Origin: Ichthyophis bannanicus
Lineage: Eukaryota > Chordata > Amphibia > Gymnophiona > Ichthyophiidae
NCBI GenBank assembly: GCA_033557465.1
Contig: CM066033.1
Span: 585,992,438 to 586,056,437, forward strand
Length of the DNA stretch: 64,000 bases
Direction: 5' to 3'
Position 1 is the stretch's first letter; each line of letters opens with the position of its first letter. Positions 46,201-56,696 of this stretch are shown piece after piece. The notes beneath the pieces were generated by a model. That model searched no databases. It worked only from the letters and a program-made list of their open reading frames with translations, and was not told the origin of the DNA. The position numbers and the translations under genes are program-made.

Positions 46201-49164
46201 TTAATAATGGTTTATGGACCTTTCCTCCAGGAACTTGTCCAAACCTTTTTTAAACCCAGCTACACTAACAGCCTTTACTACATCCTCCGGTAACAAATTC
46301 CAGAGTTTGATTACACGTTGAGTGAAAAAATATTTTCTTTTATTAGTCTTAAATAGTTTACCCTGTAGCTTCATTGCATGTCCCCTAGTCTTTCTATATT
46401 CTGATAAGGTAAACAATCGATCTACGTTTACCCGTTCCACTCCGTTCATTAATTTATAGACTTCTATCATATCTCCCCTCAGCCGTCTCTTTTCCAGGTT
46501 AAAGAGCCCCAACCTTTTTAGCCTTTCTTCATAGGAGTAGCCTTCCATCCCCTTTACCATTTTGGTGGCTCTTCTCTGAACCTTTTCTAAAATTGCTATA
46601 TCCTTTTTAAGATATGGCGACCAGAATTGCACACAATATTCAAGGTGCGGTCTCACCATGGAACGATATAGAGGCATTATAATATCTTTTGTTTTATTTT
46701 CCATTCCTTTCCTTATCATACCTAGCATTCTATTTGCTCTCTTGGCCGCCGCTGCACACTGGGCCGAGGGTTTTAACATGGTATCCACAAGGACGCCTAA
46801 ATCTTTTTCTTGGGTGGTGGTTCCTAATGTGGAACCTTGCATCGTGTAACCATAGTTTGGGTTGTTCTTCCCTAGGTGCATAACCTTGCACTTCTCCACA
46901 TTAAATTTCATCTGCCATTTTGATGCCCAGTCTTCCAATTTATCAAGATCCTCTTGCAATTTTCCACAATCCTCCTGGGTTTTAACAACTTTAAATAGTT
47001 TTGTGTCATCAGCAAATTTGATAACCTCACTCGTTATTCCACTTTCCAGGTCATTTATGAATATGTCAAAAAGCAGCGGACCCAGCACAGATCCCTGGGG
47101 TACACCACTATTCACCTTTCTCCATTGGGAAAATTGGCCATTTAGCCCTACCCTCTGCTTTCTATCTTTTAACCAGTTCCTGATCCACAGTAGTACACTG
47201 CCTCCTATCCCATGACTCTTTAGTTTTGCCAAAAGTCTCTCATGAGGGACCTTGTCAAAGGCTTTCTGAAAGTCCAGATACACAATATCAACCGACTCAC
47301 CTTTGTCCACCTGTTTATTCACTCCTTCAAAAAAACATAACAGATTAGTAAGACAAGATCTTCCTTGTCTAAAGCCATGTTGGCTGTCTCCCATTAGGTC
47401 ATGACTATCTATATGCTGAGTAATTTTATTCTTTATGATGGTTTCTACCATTTTTCCCGGTACTGATGTCAGGCTCACCGGTCTGTAGTTTCCCGGATCA
47501 CCCCTCGAACCCTTTTTAAAAATTGGTGTTACATTGGCGATCCTCCAATCCTCAGGTATTAGAGATGATTTTAATGATAGTTCACAGATTACTGATAGCA
47601 GGTCTGCAATCTCAAATTTCAGTTCTTTCAACACCCTTGGATGTATACCATCCGGCCCAGGTGATTTGCTACTCTTCAGTTTATCTAATAGTTGTAGGAC
47701 ATCTTCCCGATGTATCGATATTTCCTTCAATTCTTCCACACCTTTAAATACCACTTCAGTCGTGGGTAACATCCCTACATCTTCCTCAGTAAAGACCGAA
47801 GCAAAGAATTCATTCAGTCTCTCCGCTATCGCCTTGTCGCCTCTTAGTGCTCCTTTAACCCCTTTATCATCTAATGGACCAACTGACTCTCTCACGGGTT
47901 TTTTGCTACGAATGTACTTGAAAAGGTCTTTATTTCGCGTTTTTGCTTCCGCAGCAAGCTTCTTCTCAAATTCTCTCTTTGCCTGCCTTATCAATGCCTT
48001 GCATTTGACTTGCCAGTGCTTGTGCTGTTTCCAGGTTTCATCATTTGGCTCTTTTTTCCATTTCTTGAAAGATGCTTTTTTGGCAACAACAGCCTCTCTG
48101 ACCTCAGCTTTAAACCATGCTGGCAATTTTTTGGACTTCCTTCCACTTTTCTTAAAGCGTGGAATACAGCTGGTCTGGGCTTCCAAGATAGTATTTTTCA
48201 ACAACACCCAAGCTTGATGTACGTCTTTAACCTTTGCAACTGCTCCTTTTAGTTTTTTCTTAACTGTTTTCCTCATTCTATCATAGTCTCCCTTTCGAAA
48301 GTTAAAGGGTAGTACTGTGGATTTCCTTACTATCCCTCCTCCACTAATTAAATCAAAGGCGATCATGCTATGATCACTATTGCCAAGTGGCCCCAACACC
48401 CTTATCTCTTGCACTACATCTGGTGTTCCACTAAGGACTAGGTCTAATATTGCTTCCCCTCTGGTCGGTTCATGAACCAGCTGCTCCAAGAAGCAGTCAT
48501 TTATTTCATCTAGGAACTTTATCTCCCTAGCATGTCCTGTTGTGACACTGACCCAGTCGATGCCGGGGTAATTGAAATCACCCATTATTATTACTGCACT
48601 GTAACTTTTGCTAGCTTCCTTGATTTCTTTGAGCATTTCATCATCCATTTGTTCATTCTGGCCAGGCGGACGATAGTACACCCCCACTGCCATCGCCTTC
48701 CCCTTTTTACATGGAATTTCAATCCATAGAGATTCTACAGCAAATTTTGTTTCTTGCAAAACTTTAATCCTTTCTGACTCAATGCCCTCTCTAACATAGA
48801 GCGCAACCCCTCCACCAATTTGATCAGCTCTATCATTTCGATATAGTTTGTACCCAGGTATCACAGTGTCCCACTGGTTGTCCTCCTTCCACCATGTCTC
48901 TGATATTCCAATCATATCTAACCTCTCGTTTAGTGCTATATATTCTAACTCTCCCATCTTGTTTTGTAGACTTCTAGCATTTGCATACAAGCATTTTAGA
49001 GACTGTATTTTATTCATATTAATTTGGCTATTGGTAGACATGGGTAATTTGGGATCTTTAAGTTCTGTCTGCTCCATACTCGAGGGCATTTGGGCTACTT
49101 TACTCTTTTTTGGAACCTCTCTGCTTTTTGTAGTATCCTTCAAGGATACATTCTTCCGAACCAT
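46201..49164 (-). CDS. CR1 ORF2: endonuclease / reverse transcriptase
   Basis: 987 open codons. The N-terminal ~50 residues are Lys/Ser-rich. An apurinic-like endonuclease domain follows, with NARSLQNKMGELEY, ISETWW (~89), GDFNYPGIDW (~196) and NSDHSMIAFD (~267). The reverse transcriptase has SPGPDGIHPRVL, YRPVSLTS, DFQKAFDKVPH, SGVPQGSVLGPLLF and the catalytic FADDTK (~720). The C-terminal LEYCVQFWSPYLKKDI ... VQRRATKM and NLEKRRLRGDM segments are typical of CR1/L3. Length agrees with complete CR1 ORF2 proteins. It starts 36 bases after the ORF1 stop. No inactivating change is visible. Confidence 0.95.
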   Translation of the reverse strand: MVRKNVSLKDTTKSREVPKKSKVAQMPSSMEQTELKDPKLPMSTNSQINMNKIQSLKCLYANARSLQNKMGELEYIALNERLDMIGISETWWKEDNQWDTVIPGYKLYRNDRADQIGGGVALYVREGIESERIKVLQETKFAVESLWIEIPCKKGKAMAVGVYYRPPGQNEQMDDEMLKEIKEASKSYSAVIIMGDFNYPGIDWVSVTTGHAREIKFLDEINDCFLEQLVHEPTRGEAILDLVLSGTPDVVQEIRVLGPLGNSDHSMIAFDLISGGGIVRKSTVLPFNFRKGDYDRMRKTVKKKLKGAVAKVKDVHQAWVLLKNTILEAQTSCIPRFKKSGRKSKKLPAWFKAEVREAVVAKKASFKKWKKEPNDETWKQHKHWQVKCKALIRQAKREFEKKLAAEAKTRNKDLFKYIRSKKPVRESVGPLDDKGVKGALRGDKAIAERLNEFFASVFTEEDVGMLPTTEVVFKGVEELKEISIHREDVLQLLDKLKSSKSPGPDGIHPRVLKELKFEIADLLSVICELSLKSSLIPEDWRIANVTPIFKKGSRGDPGNYRPVSLTSVPGKMVETIIKNKITQHIDSHDLMGDSQHGFRQGRSCLTNLLCFFEGVNKQVDKGESVDIVYLDFQKAFDKVPHERLLAKLKSHGIGGSVLLWIRNWLKDRKQRVGLNGQFSQWRKVNSGVPQGSVLGPLLFDIFINDLESGITSEVIKFADDTKLFKVVKTQEDCGKLQEDLDKLEDWASKWQMKFNVEKCKVMHLGKNNPNYGYTMQGSTLGTTTQEKDLGVLVDTMLKPSAQCAAAAKRANRMLGMIRKGMENKTKDIIMPLYRSMVRPHLEYCVQFWSPYLKKDIAILEKVQRRATKMVKGMEGYSYEERLKRLGLFNLEKRRLRGDMIEVYKLMNGVERVNVDRLFTLSEYRKTRGHAMKLQGKLFKTNKRKYFFTQRVIKLWNLLPEDVVKAVSVAGFKKGLDKFLEERSINHY

Positions 49165-49199
49165 GCGGTCTTGGGCGACTGTCGGCTTTCCCCTATTAT

Positions 49200-50120
49200 C
49201 TAGTTTAAAAGCTGCTCTATCTCCTTTTTAAAGGTTAATGCCAGCAGCCTGGTTCCATCCCGGTTAAGGTGAAGCCCATCCCTTCGGAAGAGCCCCTCCT
49301 TTCCCCAGAATGTTCCCCAGTTCCTAACAAATCCGAACCCCTCATCTCTGCACCATTGTCTCATCCACGCATTGAGACTCCGGAGTTCTGCCTGCCTATT
49401 GGGTCCTGCGCGTGGAACGGGAAGCATTTCGGAGAACGCTACCCTGGAAGTTCTGGATTTCAACTTCCTACCTAAAAGCCTAAATTTAGCTTCCAGAACC
49501 TCCCTACCACATTTTCCTATGTCATTGGTACCAACATGTACCAAGACAGCAGACTCCTCCCCAGCACTATCTAAGACCTTATCTAGGTGGCGTGTGAGGT
49601 CCGCTACCTTCGCACCAGGCAGGCATGTTACCAGGCGATCCTCACGTCCACCAGCCACCCAGCTATCTACATGCCTAATGATCGAATCACCAACTATAAC
49701 TGCTGTCCTAACCCTTACCGCATGGGCACTTGGCCCTGGAGAAACCTCCTCGGTGCGAGAGGGGTTTACATCACCTGGAGGACAGGTCCTAGTTACAGGA
49801 TCACTTCCTGCCACACCAGGGTGATGCTCTCCTGTCACGTGACCTCTCTCCTCCATGGCAACAGGGATGCTGCCAGACTGGAGGTGGGACTTCAGGACTA
49901 TATCCCTGTAGGTCTCGTCTATGTACCTCTCTGTGTGTCTTATGTTTTCCAAGTCTGCTACTCTAGCCTCTAGAGAACGGACTCGTTCCCTGAGAGCAGA
50001 GAGCTCCTTGCACCTAGTGCACACGTAAGACCTCTCACCAGCTGGGAGAAAATCATACATGTGACACTCAATGCAAAAGACTGGAAAGCCCACATCCCGC
50101 TGCTGGACTGCTGTCTGCAT
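49200..50120 (-). CDS. CR1 ORF1 with zinc-finger-like region and SGNH esterase domain
   Basis: 306 open codons. The N-terminus has a CX2C...CX2C pattern (CIECHMYDF ... CTRCKEL), then a short coiled coil (LRERVRSLEARVADLEN). From residue ~140 an SGNH/GDSL hydrolase fold is visible: VIVGDSIIRHV (nucleophile Ser), VHVGTNDIG (Gly and Asn blocks) and DGLHLNRDGT (Asp/His). Esterase domains are known in ORF1 of some CR1 families and may help the particle interact with membranes. All four blocks are present. It lies just upstream of ORF2. Confidence 0.9.
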   Translation of the reverse strand: MQTAVQQRDVGFPVFCIECHMYDFLPAGERSYVCTRCKELSALRERVRSLEARVADLENIRHTERYIDETYRDIVLKSHLQSGSIPVAMEERGHVTGEHHPGVAGSDPVTRTCPPGDVNPSRTEEVSPGPSAHAVRVRTAVIVGDSIIRHVDSWVAGGREDRLVTCLPGAKVADLTRHLDKVLDSAGEESAVLVHVGTNDIGKCGREVLEAKFRLLGRKLKSRTSRVAFSEMLPVPRAGPNRQAELRSLNAWMRQWCRDEGFGFVRNWGTFWGKEGLFRRDGLHLNRDGTRLLALTFKKEIEQLLN

Positions 50121-51543
50121 ATTAGTTTTAAGTTTGTGTTTAGATCTTTAAGTTCTATATGTACTAAAGGGTGCAGTGGATATTTATACCACTAAAACTG
50201 TACCTAAGAAGTTTAATATACCTTGTTCACCTGAAGCTTAATTAATCTCAGGTCCTTGGTGTATGACTGATTTGGGTAATGAGCTTCACCTGAGAGCACC
50301 TCCTGTCTTTTAAGTTGTGCAAGTACCTATAAAGCTGTGATTTTCCCAGGGGAGGGTGGGTGTGGGGAGGGAGGGAGGGATATAACACTTATTAAAAAAG
50401 GGCTGCTACACAGTACCTTGTCCTGTGCTGCTGAGGAAAACTATATTCTGATTTGATTTAAATTATAGCTCTTTGCTGCTACTAGGCTCTAACCTATTAT
50501 GAAATTTAAACTACAAGCTCTCTGCTGGATTCTAAATTTAACCAGAAAGCTCTCTTCTGTGTTTTAATTTGAAACTAAAAGTACTTTGCTGATGCTAGGC
50601 CCTGAGTGACTATGAAATTTAAACTACAGCTGTCTACTGGGTATGAAAGGTAACCAGAAAGTTCTCTTCTGTGTTTTTAAATTGAATCTTAAACTGTTGC
50701 TACTAGGCCCTGACTGATTTAACAAAAAAAATAGTGGGTTCACAGATTAATTAGCTTTAAAAGAAAAAAAAATTCCTTTCAGAAAAATTCCCAGAAGTAT
50801 ATACTCACAATTTCAGATTTCTCTCCAGAAGTAACAGCCCCCCTTTCCAGTCCTTCAAGACAGGGTCACAGAGCTCTGGTTGAGCTATTTATGCTTGTGC
50901 TGATGATGTAAGCAGTGACCTACTTCCTGGGTAATTAACAGTCCTTGCTTGGATAGAAGGAGTCTTTCAAAATGGCCTTTTGAACTGCCAGCTGGTGTTA
51001 ACACCTATTGAAAAAGCTTCACAGGTTGCTTGCCCACTAGGTAGAAGGCCTCTTTGTAAAGGTCTCTAGAAGACTTTATATGCTGCTCAAGGAGAATTGA
51101 CCTTGTTTTGCCTCTTGTGCTAAGCTATATTCTGATTTGATTTAAATTATAGCTCTTTGCTGCTACTAGGCTCTAACCTATTATGAAATTTAAACTACAA
51201 GCTCTCTGCTGGATTCTAAATTTAACCAGAAAGCTCTCTTCTGTGTTTTAATTTGAAACTAAAAGTACTTTGCTGATGCTAGGCCCTGAGTGACTATGAA
51301 ATTTAAACTACAGCTGTCTACTGGGTATGAAAGGTAACCAGAAAGTTCTCTTCTGTGTTTTTAAATTGAATCTTAAACTGTTGCTACTAGGCCCTGACTG
51401 ATTTAACAAAAAAAAATAGTGGGTTCACAGATTAATTAGCTTTAAAAGAAAAAAAATTCCTTTCAGAAAAATTCCCAGAAGTATATACTCACAATTTCAG
51501 ATTTCTCTCCAGAAGTAACAGCCCCCCTTTCCAGTCCTTCAAG
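50121..51543 (-). promoter_or_regulatory. CR1 5' leader with tandem ~684-bp repeat unit
   Basis: The segment 50443-50852 is repeated almost exactly at 51127-51540 (from CTATATTCTGATTTGATTT to CCCTTTCCAGTCCTTCAAG), with 274 bp of different sequence between. This is like promoter monomers of LINE-1 5' ends. By analogy the duplicated part may carry the internal promoter, but no promoter motif was identified. Confidence 0.75.
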
Positions 51544-51803
51544 CCTAGGTGTGTTACAGTATGTTGTAGCACATCAACAGAAGCAGATTCCATGACTACA
51601 GGATGGCATCATGCCCTATGTGACCAAGTCCATCAACACCTGTGTACATGGCAAACTACTCAGATGTGATACATAAAGATGTGTACATGTGATTTTAGCT
51701 CCTGCACTTTACTGTTGTAGACCACCTACACACAGCAGCATGGACAGCTGCAATCATCCCTGTCTTTGTATATGGCTATTTTGACATGCTGCCATACACT
51801 TAC

Positions 51804-52025
51804 CTCACGTTTGTTTTCCGCAACACAGTTAAAGCGCCTTGTGATGCGTTCCCACGCCCTACGCACCTTTCCGGTGTCCCTTCCCCTCGAGGCCCCTGGG
51901 AAGAGCCTCTTTTGCTTGGGCCCTATCAGTATTGCTAGGTGGCGCAGCTCTCTCCGACTAAATGCAGGCTTCCTAGTGTGGGACGCCATTTTCTTGTCTG
52001 CACGTGTAGCCGCCGTGATGCACAC
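51804..52025 (-). CDS. Candidate exon 1 of the second Harbinger SANT-like gene
   Basis: Minus-strand frame (start at 52025 or, more likely, 51989) encoding the first part of a Myb/SANT-like domain: KPAFSRRELRHLAILIG, RGRDTGKVRRAWERITRRFN. It ends at a strong donor (CGTGAG/GTAAGTG) in phase 0. The domain is cut where its third helix should follow; the exon at 12646-12739 begins in phase 0 with that helix (VEDLRKKGRELR). The two are 39 kb apart with ERVs, satellite and CR1 between. The surrounding DNA is CpG-rich (51,840-52,110), as at a promoter. A nearer partner exon was not seen. Confidence 0.6.
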
Positions 52026-52628
52026 ACCTCAACTTCCGCATTTGCGCACATCGTTTCGCGCACGGCTACGCGACCGAGATAGGCGCACAACAGCGTTCCG
52101 CATGGCTGCGTGCCAGGAATATGCACATTGAGAATGCATGCATCTTTCCGACACACTGGGTAGTGTGTGGACAACAGTATGTCTACTGACCTCTGCAGCC
52201 ACACATAGCACCGATGTATCTCTCATGTTCAAAAGAACACTTAGATTATTATGGACTATTCTTGTTTACACAGTGTGGTCTTGAACCTATGGACACATAT
52301 TCAATGATTGTTAGTGCATTGTCTGATGAGGTGTGCTATGTGTGTCACATAGCAGGTATTGGCAGGACACTTATAAAAAGGGGTGCTGACAAACCATCAG
52401 CGTTGGCAACATACCCCCTGGAAATTTGGGGTTGTGTGTGCCTCTGGAGTATGTTCAGTCATGTATCTCGATGTTTTCCCTACAAGGATGTGGGGTTTGC
52501 CATGGTGGGGTGGGGGAGGCACCATATTTGAACATTGCACATGCACAATAGTTTGCGTGTAGACCGGCATGACACCTTGTTGCACGTTATTGTTTACTAC
52601 GTGTGCTGCCATACAGTGCTGGTGGCAG

Positions 52629-52705
52629 AGGTGTAGCACAATGGTTAATGGTTGTTAGATGGACTGTTAAACCTAGGCTCATGGGTTCCATTGTCCAGAG
52701 GGACT
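52629..52705 (+). repeat. tRNA-like (SINE head) fragment
   Basis: GTGTAGCACAATGGTTAATG resembles a pol III A box, and ATGGGTTCCATTGTCC, about 40 bases on, a B box. The cloverleaf is not intact. A tRNA-derived SINE piece is the likely explanation. Confidence 0.35.
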
Positions 52706-53393
52706 GTGGATTACGTGTCTCAGGCAGCACACATTATTCTTCAGCAATGGCAATTTATACATAGTGCTTTCAATGTACATTGTTACTGCGTGCAGCATAT
52801 ATCTTCTTACGTTGCAACTGTGTTACTTGCAGCAGTTTCCTTTATACATGACATATGTACTGCCAGGAGCAACACCCTTACAGTGCTATACACGTCATGT
52901 GCAGTGAAGCATTGTTCCTAATGTATCAATGCACCCGTGATAACCACAGCACACAGTCTGCAGGATTTCCTCCTTACCCAGCCAGGCATCTGTTCTCAGA
53001 TATAGAGCTGTCTCCCACAGCTCACCTCGCTGCCTGTGAAGCCAGAGGATGTGTGTTCCCGTCCACAGTGCGGTAATTTGTGGGTGCAGCCAATGACAGA
53101 TGTTTTAATGGAAATTAGTAGTGCCAGCTCTACGCTCCTCACAGTGCTGTAAGCCTCAGGTGCCCCATAAGCCACCTTATAGGGAAGCCTATGGTTAAAG
53201 CACTGTGATGGTTTGGCTGTTGGAAGTACTACATGACATTACACACATACTGGCCCAGGCAGCCCCCATGTACCCTGTAGAATAGTTATCTGCATGTTAA
53301 AATGACCTGATCTATGTCTGGCCAGTTTGTGCAAAGTAAACAGCACTGATGCTGACTAGCACAGTATATGCAGCAATGTGCCTAACTAAAAAT

Positions 53394-53487
53394 GTTTGCT
53401 GCCTAACCACACAAGGGATTTGAACCAACAATCTTTTGCTTCACAGGCATTGCATTCACCACTGGGCTACAGCTCTATAGGTATGAA
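53394..53487 (-). repeat. tRNA-like (SINE head) fragment
   Basis: On the minus strand, GCTGTAGCCCAGTGGTGAATGC (A box TAGCCCAGTGG) and TTGGTTCAAATCCC (B box GGTTCAAATCC) are correctly spaced. The stems do not close fully, so a tRNA-derived SINE is likelier than a tRNA gene. Confidence 0.5.
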
Positions 53488-54947
53488 AAGAGGTCTGGCT
53501 GGCTACAATATGAGGTATGCATAATGTGTGTTGCGCTTCACAGGGTAGGGGTACTCCACTCACACCCATGATGCACTGCACATGCAAAGCAGCAGTCTAC
53601 ACATTTTCCAAGGATGGGGTGTGGACCCCCACAACACCTAGGCCTAGTGCTGTGTACAGACCTTCTGTGTTGCTGCTACAGAGTGGCTACAGACCGTCTC
53701 AGTGTGGGTGGCCTGTGCTCACCCTGAGGGTGCGGTGGCATGCACATCACCTCTCCTAGCTGAAAGGCCTGTACCTCATGTTCCATGTGTGCCAATGTTT
53801 GATAGGTTGTTCCATCAGACACACCTATGGTATACCTCTGTCCATCTATATAACCCAGCCACATCTGGGCCTTGTGGACTTTGATGCACATGGAATAGTG
53901 CATATCCTGTGCGCGTGCGTGCCATGGCCACATGATGTATGTGTGAGGGAAGGAGTTGTATGGACACCTAGGCAGAGTGTGACAGGCCCCCTGAACCTGC
54001 CCTCTGGAACCCAGGATCGCCCAGAAAAACAATGCACATTCTCTATCCCTGCAATGGTGGCAGCGGGAGACAGGGCCATCAACCTCAGTCCAGCTGCTGT
54101 TGGAGGAAGCAACAGAGCACCCTCTACAGGTCTGTACGCATCCACACTTCAAACGCAGACACATGCTAGGCCTTGAAACACCCCATGCCACACCACCATC
54201 TCACATTTTCCAGCAGCGAGCACAGTGGGTCGCCAGCTGCAGAACCATGCAAGGTGTCCCAGACATACACAGACTAACTGCAGACAGTCTGCTAGCCAGT
54301 CCACTGTGCATGCTACAGCAGGACATGTGTGCACCCATGACTAGGATGGGAGCACACCCACCAGACAGTTAACTCAGTGATTGGGCCCCAGAACTACAAA
54401 AGCCATATACATCACATGAGAGACCAACTATATGCCACAATGGCGGAACCTAGCCATGCCGTGGTCACTGCTGAGTCAGGGTGAGAGTGACCTCCCAGCA
54501 GGACATGCTGTGGACACCATGTCTGTGCAGGTGGTGGCCAGGCAGTACAATGTCCAAGACATTGCCCTATGCCCAGTGCAGTTGCATCCTGCTCATGCCA
54601 CCCTGTCTGAGCTATACCCACAGTGCCTTGCTCCTCATTATGCACATTGGCAGGCCAATAATGCACAGTACTATCAGCTTGGTCTGCGGAGGGTTTGGGC
54701 AAACACCATACACTGGATAGACAAACACACACGCCCCACACCTATGGCAGCAATGAGCAGCTGAACAGGTATTTGGCAGCCCTGGCAAACGCGCCATTAC
54801 TGGGCACAGTGCAGGCATGGCTATGTTAGTCGGAAACGTTGCTATCATGCTTCAGGGTGCTGCACTCTGTCAGACACATGACCTTTCGCACATTCCACAG
54901 ACATCAGAGAGATTAGTGTGATACAACTCATTGAGCTAATTGTGCTT

Positions 54948-54962
54948 AACTTTCCCATTTCT
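54948..54962. repeat. L1 target-site duplication, left copy
   Basis: AACTTTCCCATTTCT, identical to 57680-57694 on the other side of the L1 copy. Confidence 0.85.
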
Positions 54963-55689
54963 TTTTTTTTTAAACTTTTATTTTCATTTTGCAACAAACA
55001 AAAGTAACAACACACCAAAAAAGACAAATACACACATACGATAAAGAAAGCAACCCCAATTACCCCCCACCCCAATGCTTCTTCTCTAAGCTGATAAGAA
55101 TCATCCTATTAGCGCTTACATACAACAATTATTGTACATCAAACAAACAGAAGTAGAGTCTATGATACCGGATGAGCATGTGACAGAGATTAATACAGAA
55201 TCAAACAGTCAACTGAGAGCATTGAATAGTTTGAACATAATCATGGAGCGTCTTCTAGCAAGACCAATAATGAGTGGTTTGAACGGAAGAGGCTAACATA
55301 TAAGGTATTTGCACATATTTGCAATGAAAACAGATATGATTAACGTTCATTAGAGCTCAAAAAAGATCTGTTTTCCCAATATTTCGTGAGTGAGGAACCA
55401 GGAGATAACAAGGCCCAACATAAAGGCTAAAAGGAAGAAGCCAATTTAGGAAGAGAGGGGATCCCCGCAGCTGAGCGGAGCCCCACAATCTCCCCAAGGA
55501 GGAGTTCCGAAAAATATAAAACAGAATGAAGACGACCCCAGACCAGACTCCAGTAATACTATGATGCGGGACAATCATACTTAACAGGAATTTAATAGAC
55601 CGAAGGCTAATGGCATGTCCAGCATCAAGTGCTCTGGATGGCTTTCCAAGTAGCTAACCTATCGGGAGTATATGTCCACTTGGAAAAGT

Positions 55690-56270
55690 AGTACTGAGGA
55701 AAGAAGAAAAAATCAGATCTAGATTATGGGTGATGGGGGGGCTGAGAAAAGGTGAGCTCTAAGTCGGATGGGCAAAGCAGCTGCCATATATCTACTCGCA
55801 CAGGATCTTTCATCAGAGCTGGCAGGGTGTAGAGACTCTTGGGTGGACCACGCGTTCTAGGCAACAATCTATCTATCAAAGGATCAAATACTTGGCAAAA
55901 GTCGCCACCAGGTAACAGTAACAGGGTCATCCACATTCGGAACATAAGTACAAATACACAGAATTCACAATCTCCAACCTAGAATATACCCAGGCCCAAC
56001 TACCCTCCCCATCAAAGCTAGTATCCAGTACAGTGGGTGGCAAAGATTTCTCAACCAAGATGGCTACCCCGCACCGCTTAGAAACAGCGGGAGAAAGGCA
56101 GCCATCATATAAGGTGTGGCAGTGAGTTTCAGTGGTGCAACGAAAGTGAAATGGGGTTCCGGAAGAAACACTACATCAGTATGGTCATGATTAAAATAAC
56201 AAGAACGGTCATACTGTTGATTGGACCATTAATGCCTCTTCCGTTCAATGACAAGAGCATACAGAAGGCC
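55690..56270 (-). pseudogene. L1 ORF2 remnant (endonuclease domain only)
   Basis: In broken frames the minus strand shows endonuclease-like blocks: SLNGRGINGPIN, SKRCGVAILVEKSLPPTVLD, GGDFCQVFDPLIDRLLPRTR and WQLLCPSDLELTFSQPPH, in the order of L1 ORF2 endonucleases. Several stops interrupt them, and no RT motif follows. Confidence 0.7.
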
Positions 56271-56696
56271 ATACAACAAAGTCAAACATTCTGAGAAAGA
56301 AACATGATGGCGCACCGAGTTGCGCAATGTCCCTCATATCAACTATAAATGACTATACACATGATCTGATAAAATAAACCAATAAAATCATGAAGCGCCC
56401 TATATAACAGGAGAAGCACCGAAGTGCCTTAGAGAAGAAGCAAAACCCCAGAAATTACTGGCGACCTGATGTCTGCGGGGTGAAATCCCAGAGAAGGCCT
56501 AATAGAGACAGATAAGCGGTATGGCTGTGCGTGCTCCGAATCCAACCGAGGTGCACATCATGGAGGAAAAGGAGACCGAGACAGGTAGATATTAAAGAAA
56601 GAAAAGTCCAGGCAGTCTCTATTCCAGACAATGATCACCACGTCGGGTCATTCAAAATGACGGGCAGGTCCAGCGGAGTCCATCCGAGTTGCTGAC

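Larger units (their letters stand above)
46018..51543 (-). mobile_element. Full-length CR1 LINE (minus strand)
   Basis: The 3' end carries the typical CR1 tail: an octamer-like microsatellite (CTTATGTT repeats on the minus strand, 46018-46045) preceded by the conserved 3' segment (CCATACTGGGTCAGACCAAGG). Both ORFs are open. A long 5' leader with a tandem duplication runs to about 51,543. CR1 elements make no regular target duplication, and none is seen. A 5'-truncated relative is at 61,628-62,267. Confidence 0.92.
52030..54947. other. Mostly unassigned sequence; two tRNA-like SINE fragments
   Basis: A CpG-rich stretch (52,030-52,110) is followed by CACA/TGTG-rich DNA like that at 3.5-16.5 kb. 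Plus-strand 54432-54764 is open for 110 codons (VDTMSVQVVARQYNVQDIAL...) but matches nothing I know. Apart from the tRNA-like pieces listed separately, no feature is supported. Confidence 0.4.

Noticed and set aside
47534..48217. Plus-strand 227-codon frame
   Set aside because: Antisense shadow of CR1 ORF2.
53394..53487. Functional tRNA gene
   Set aside because: A and B boxes are present, but the acceptor and anticodon stems do not close; a tRNA-derived SINE is likelier.
54432..54764. Plus-strand 110-codon protein
   Set aside because: No known family or splice context; noted inside the unassigned region only.
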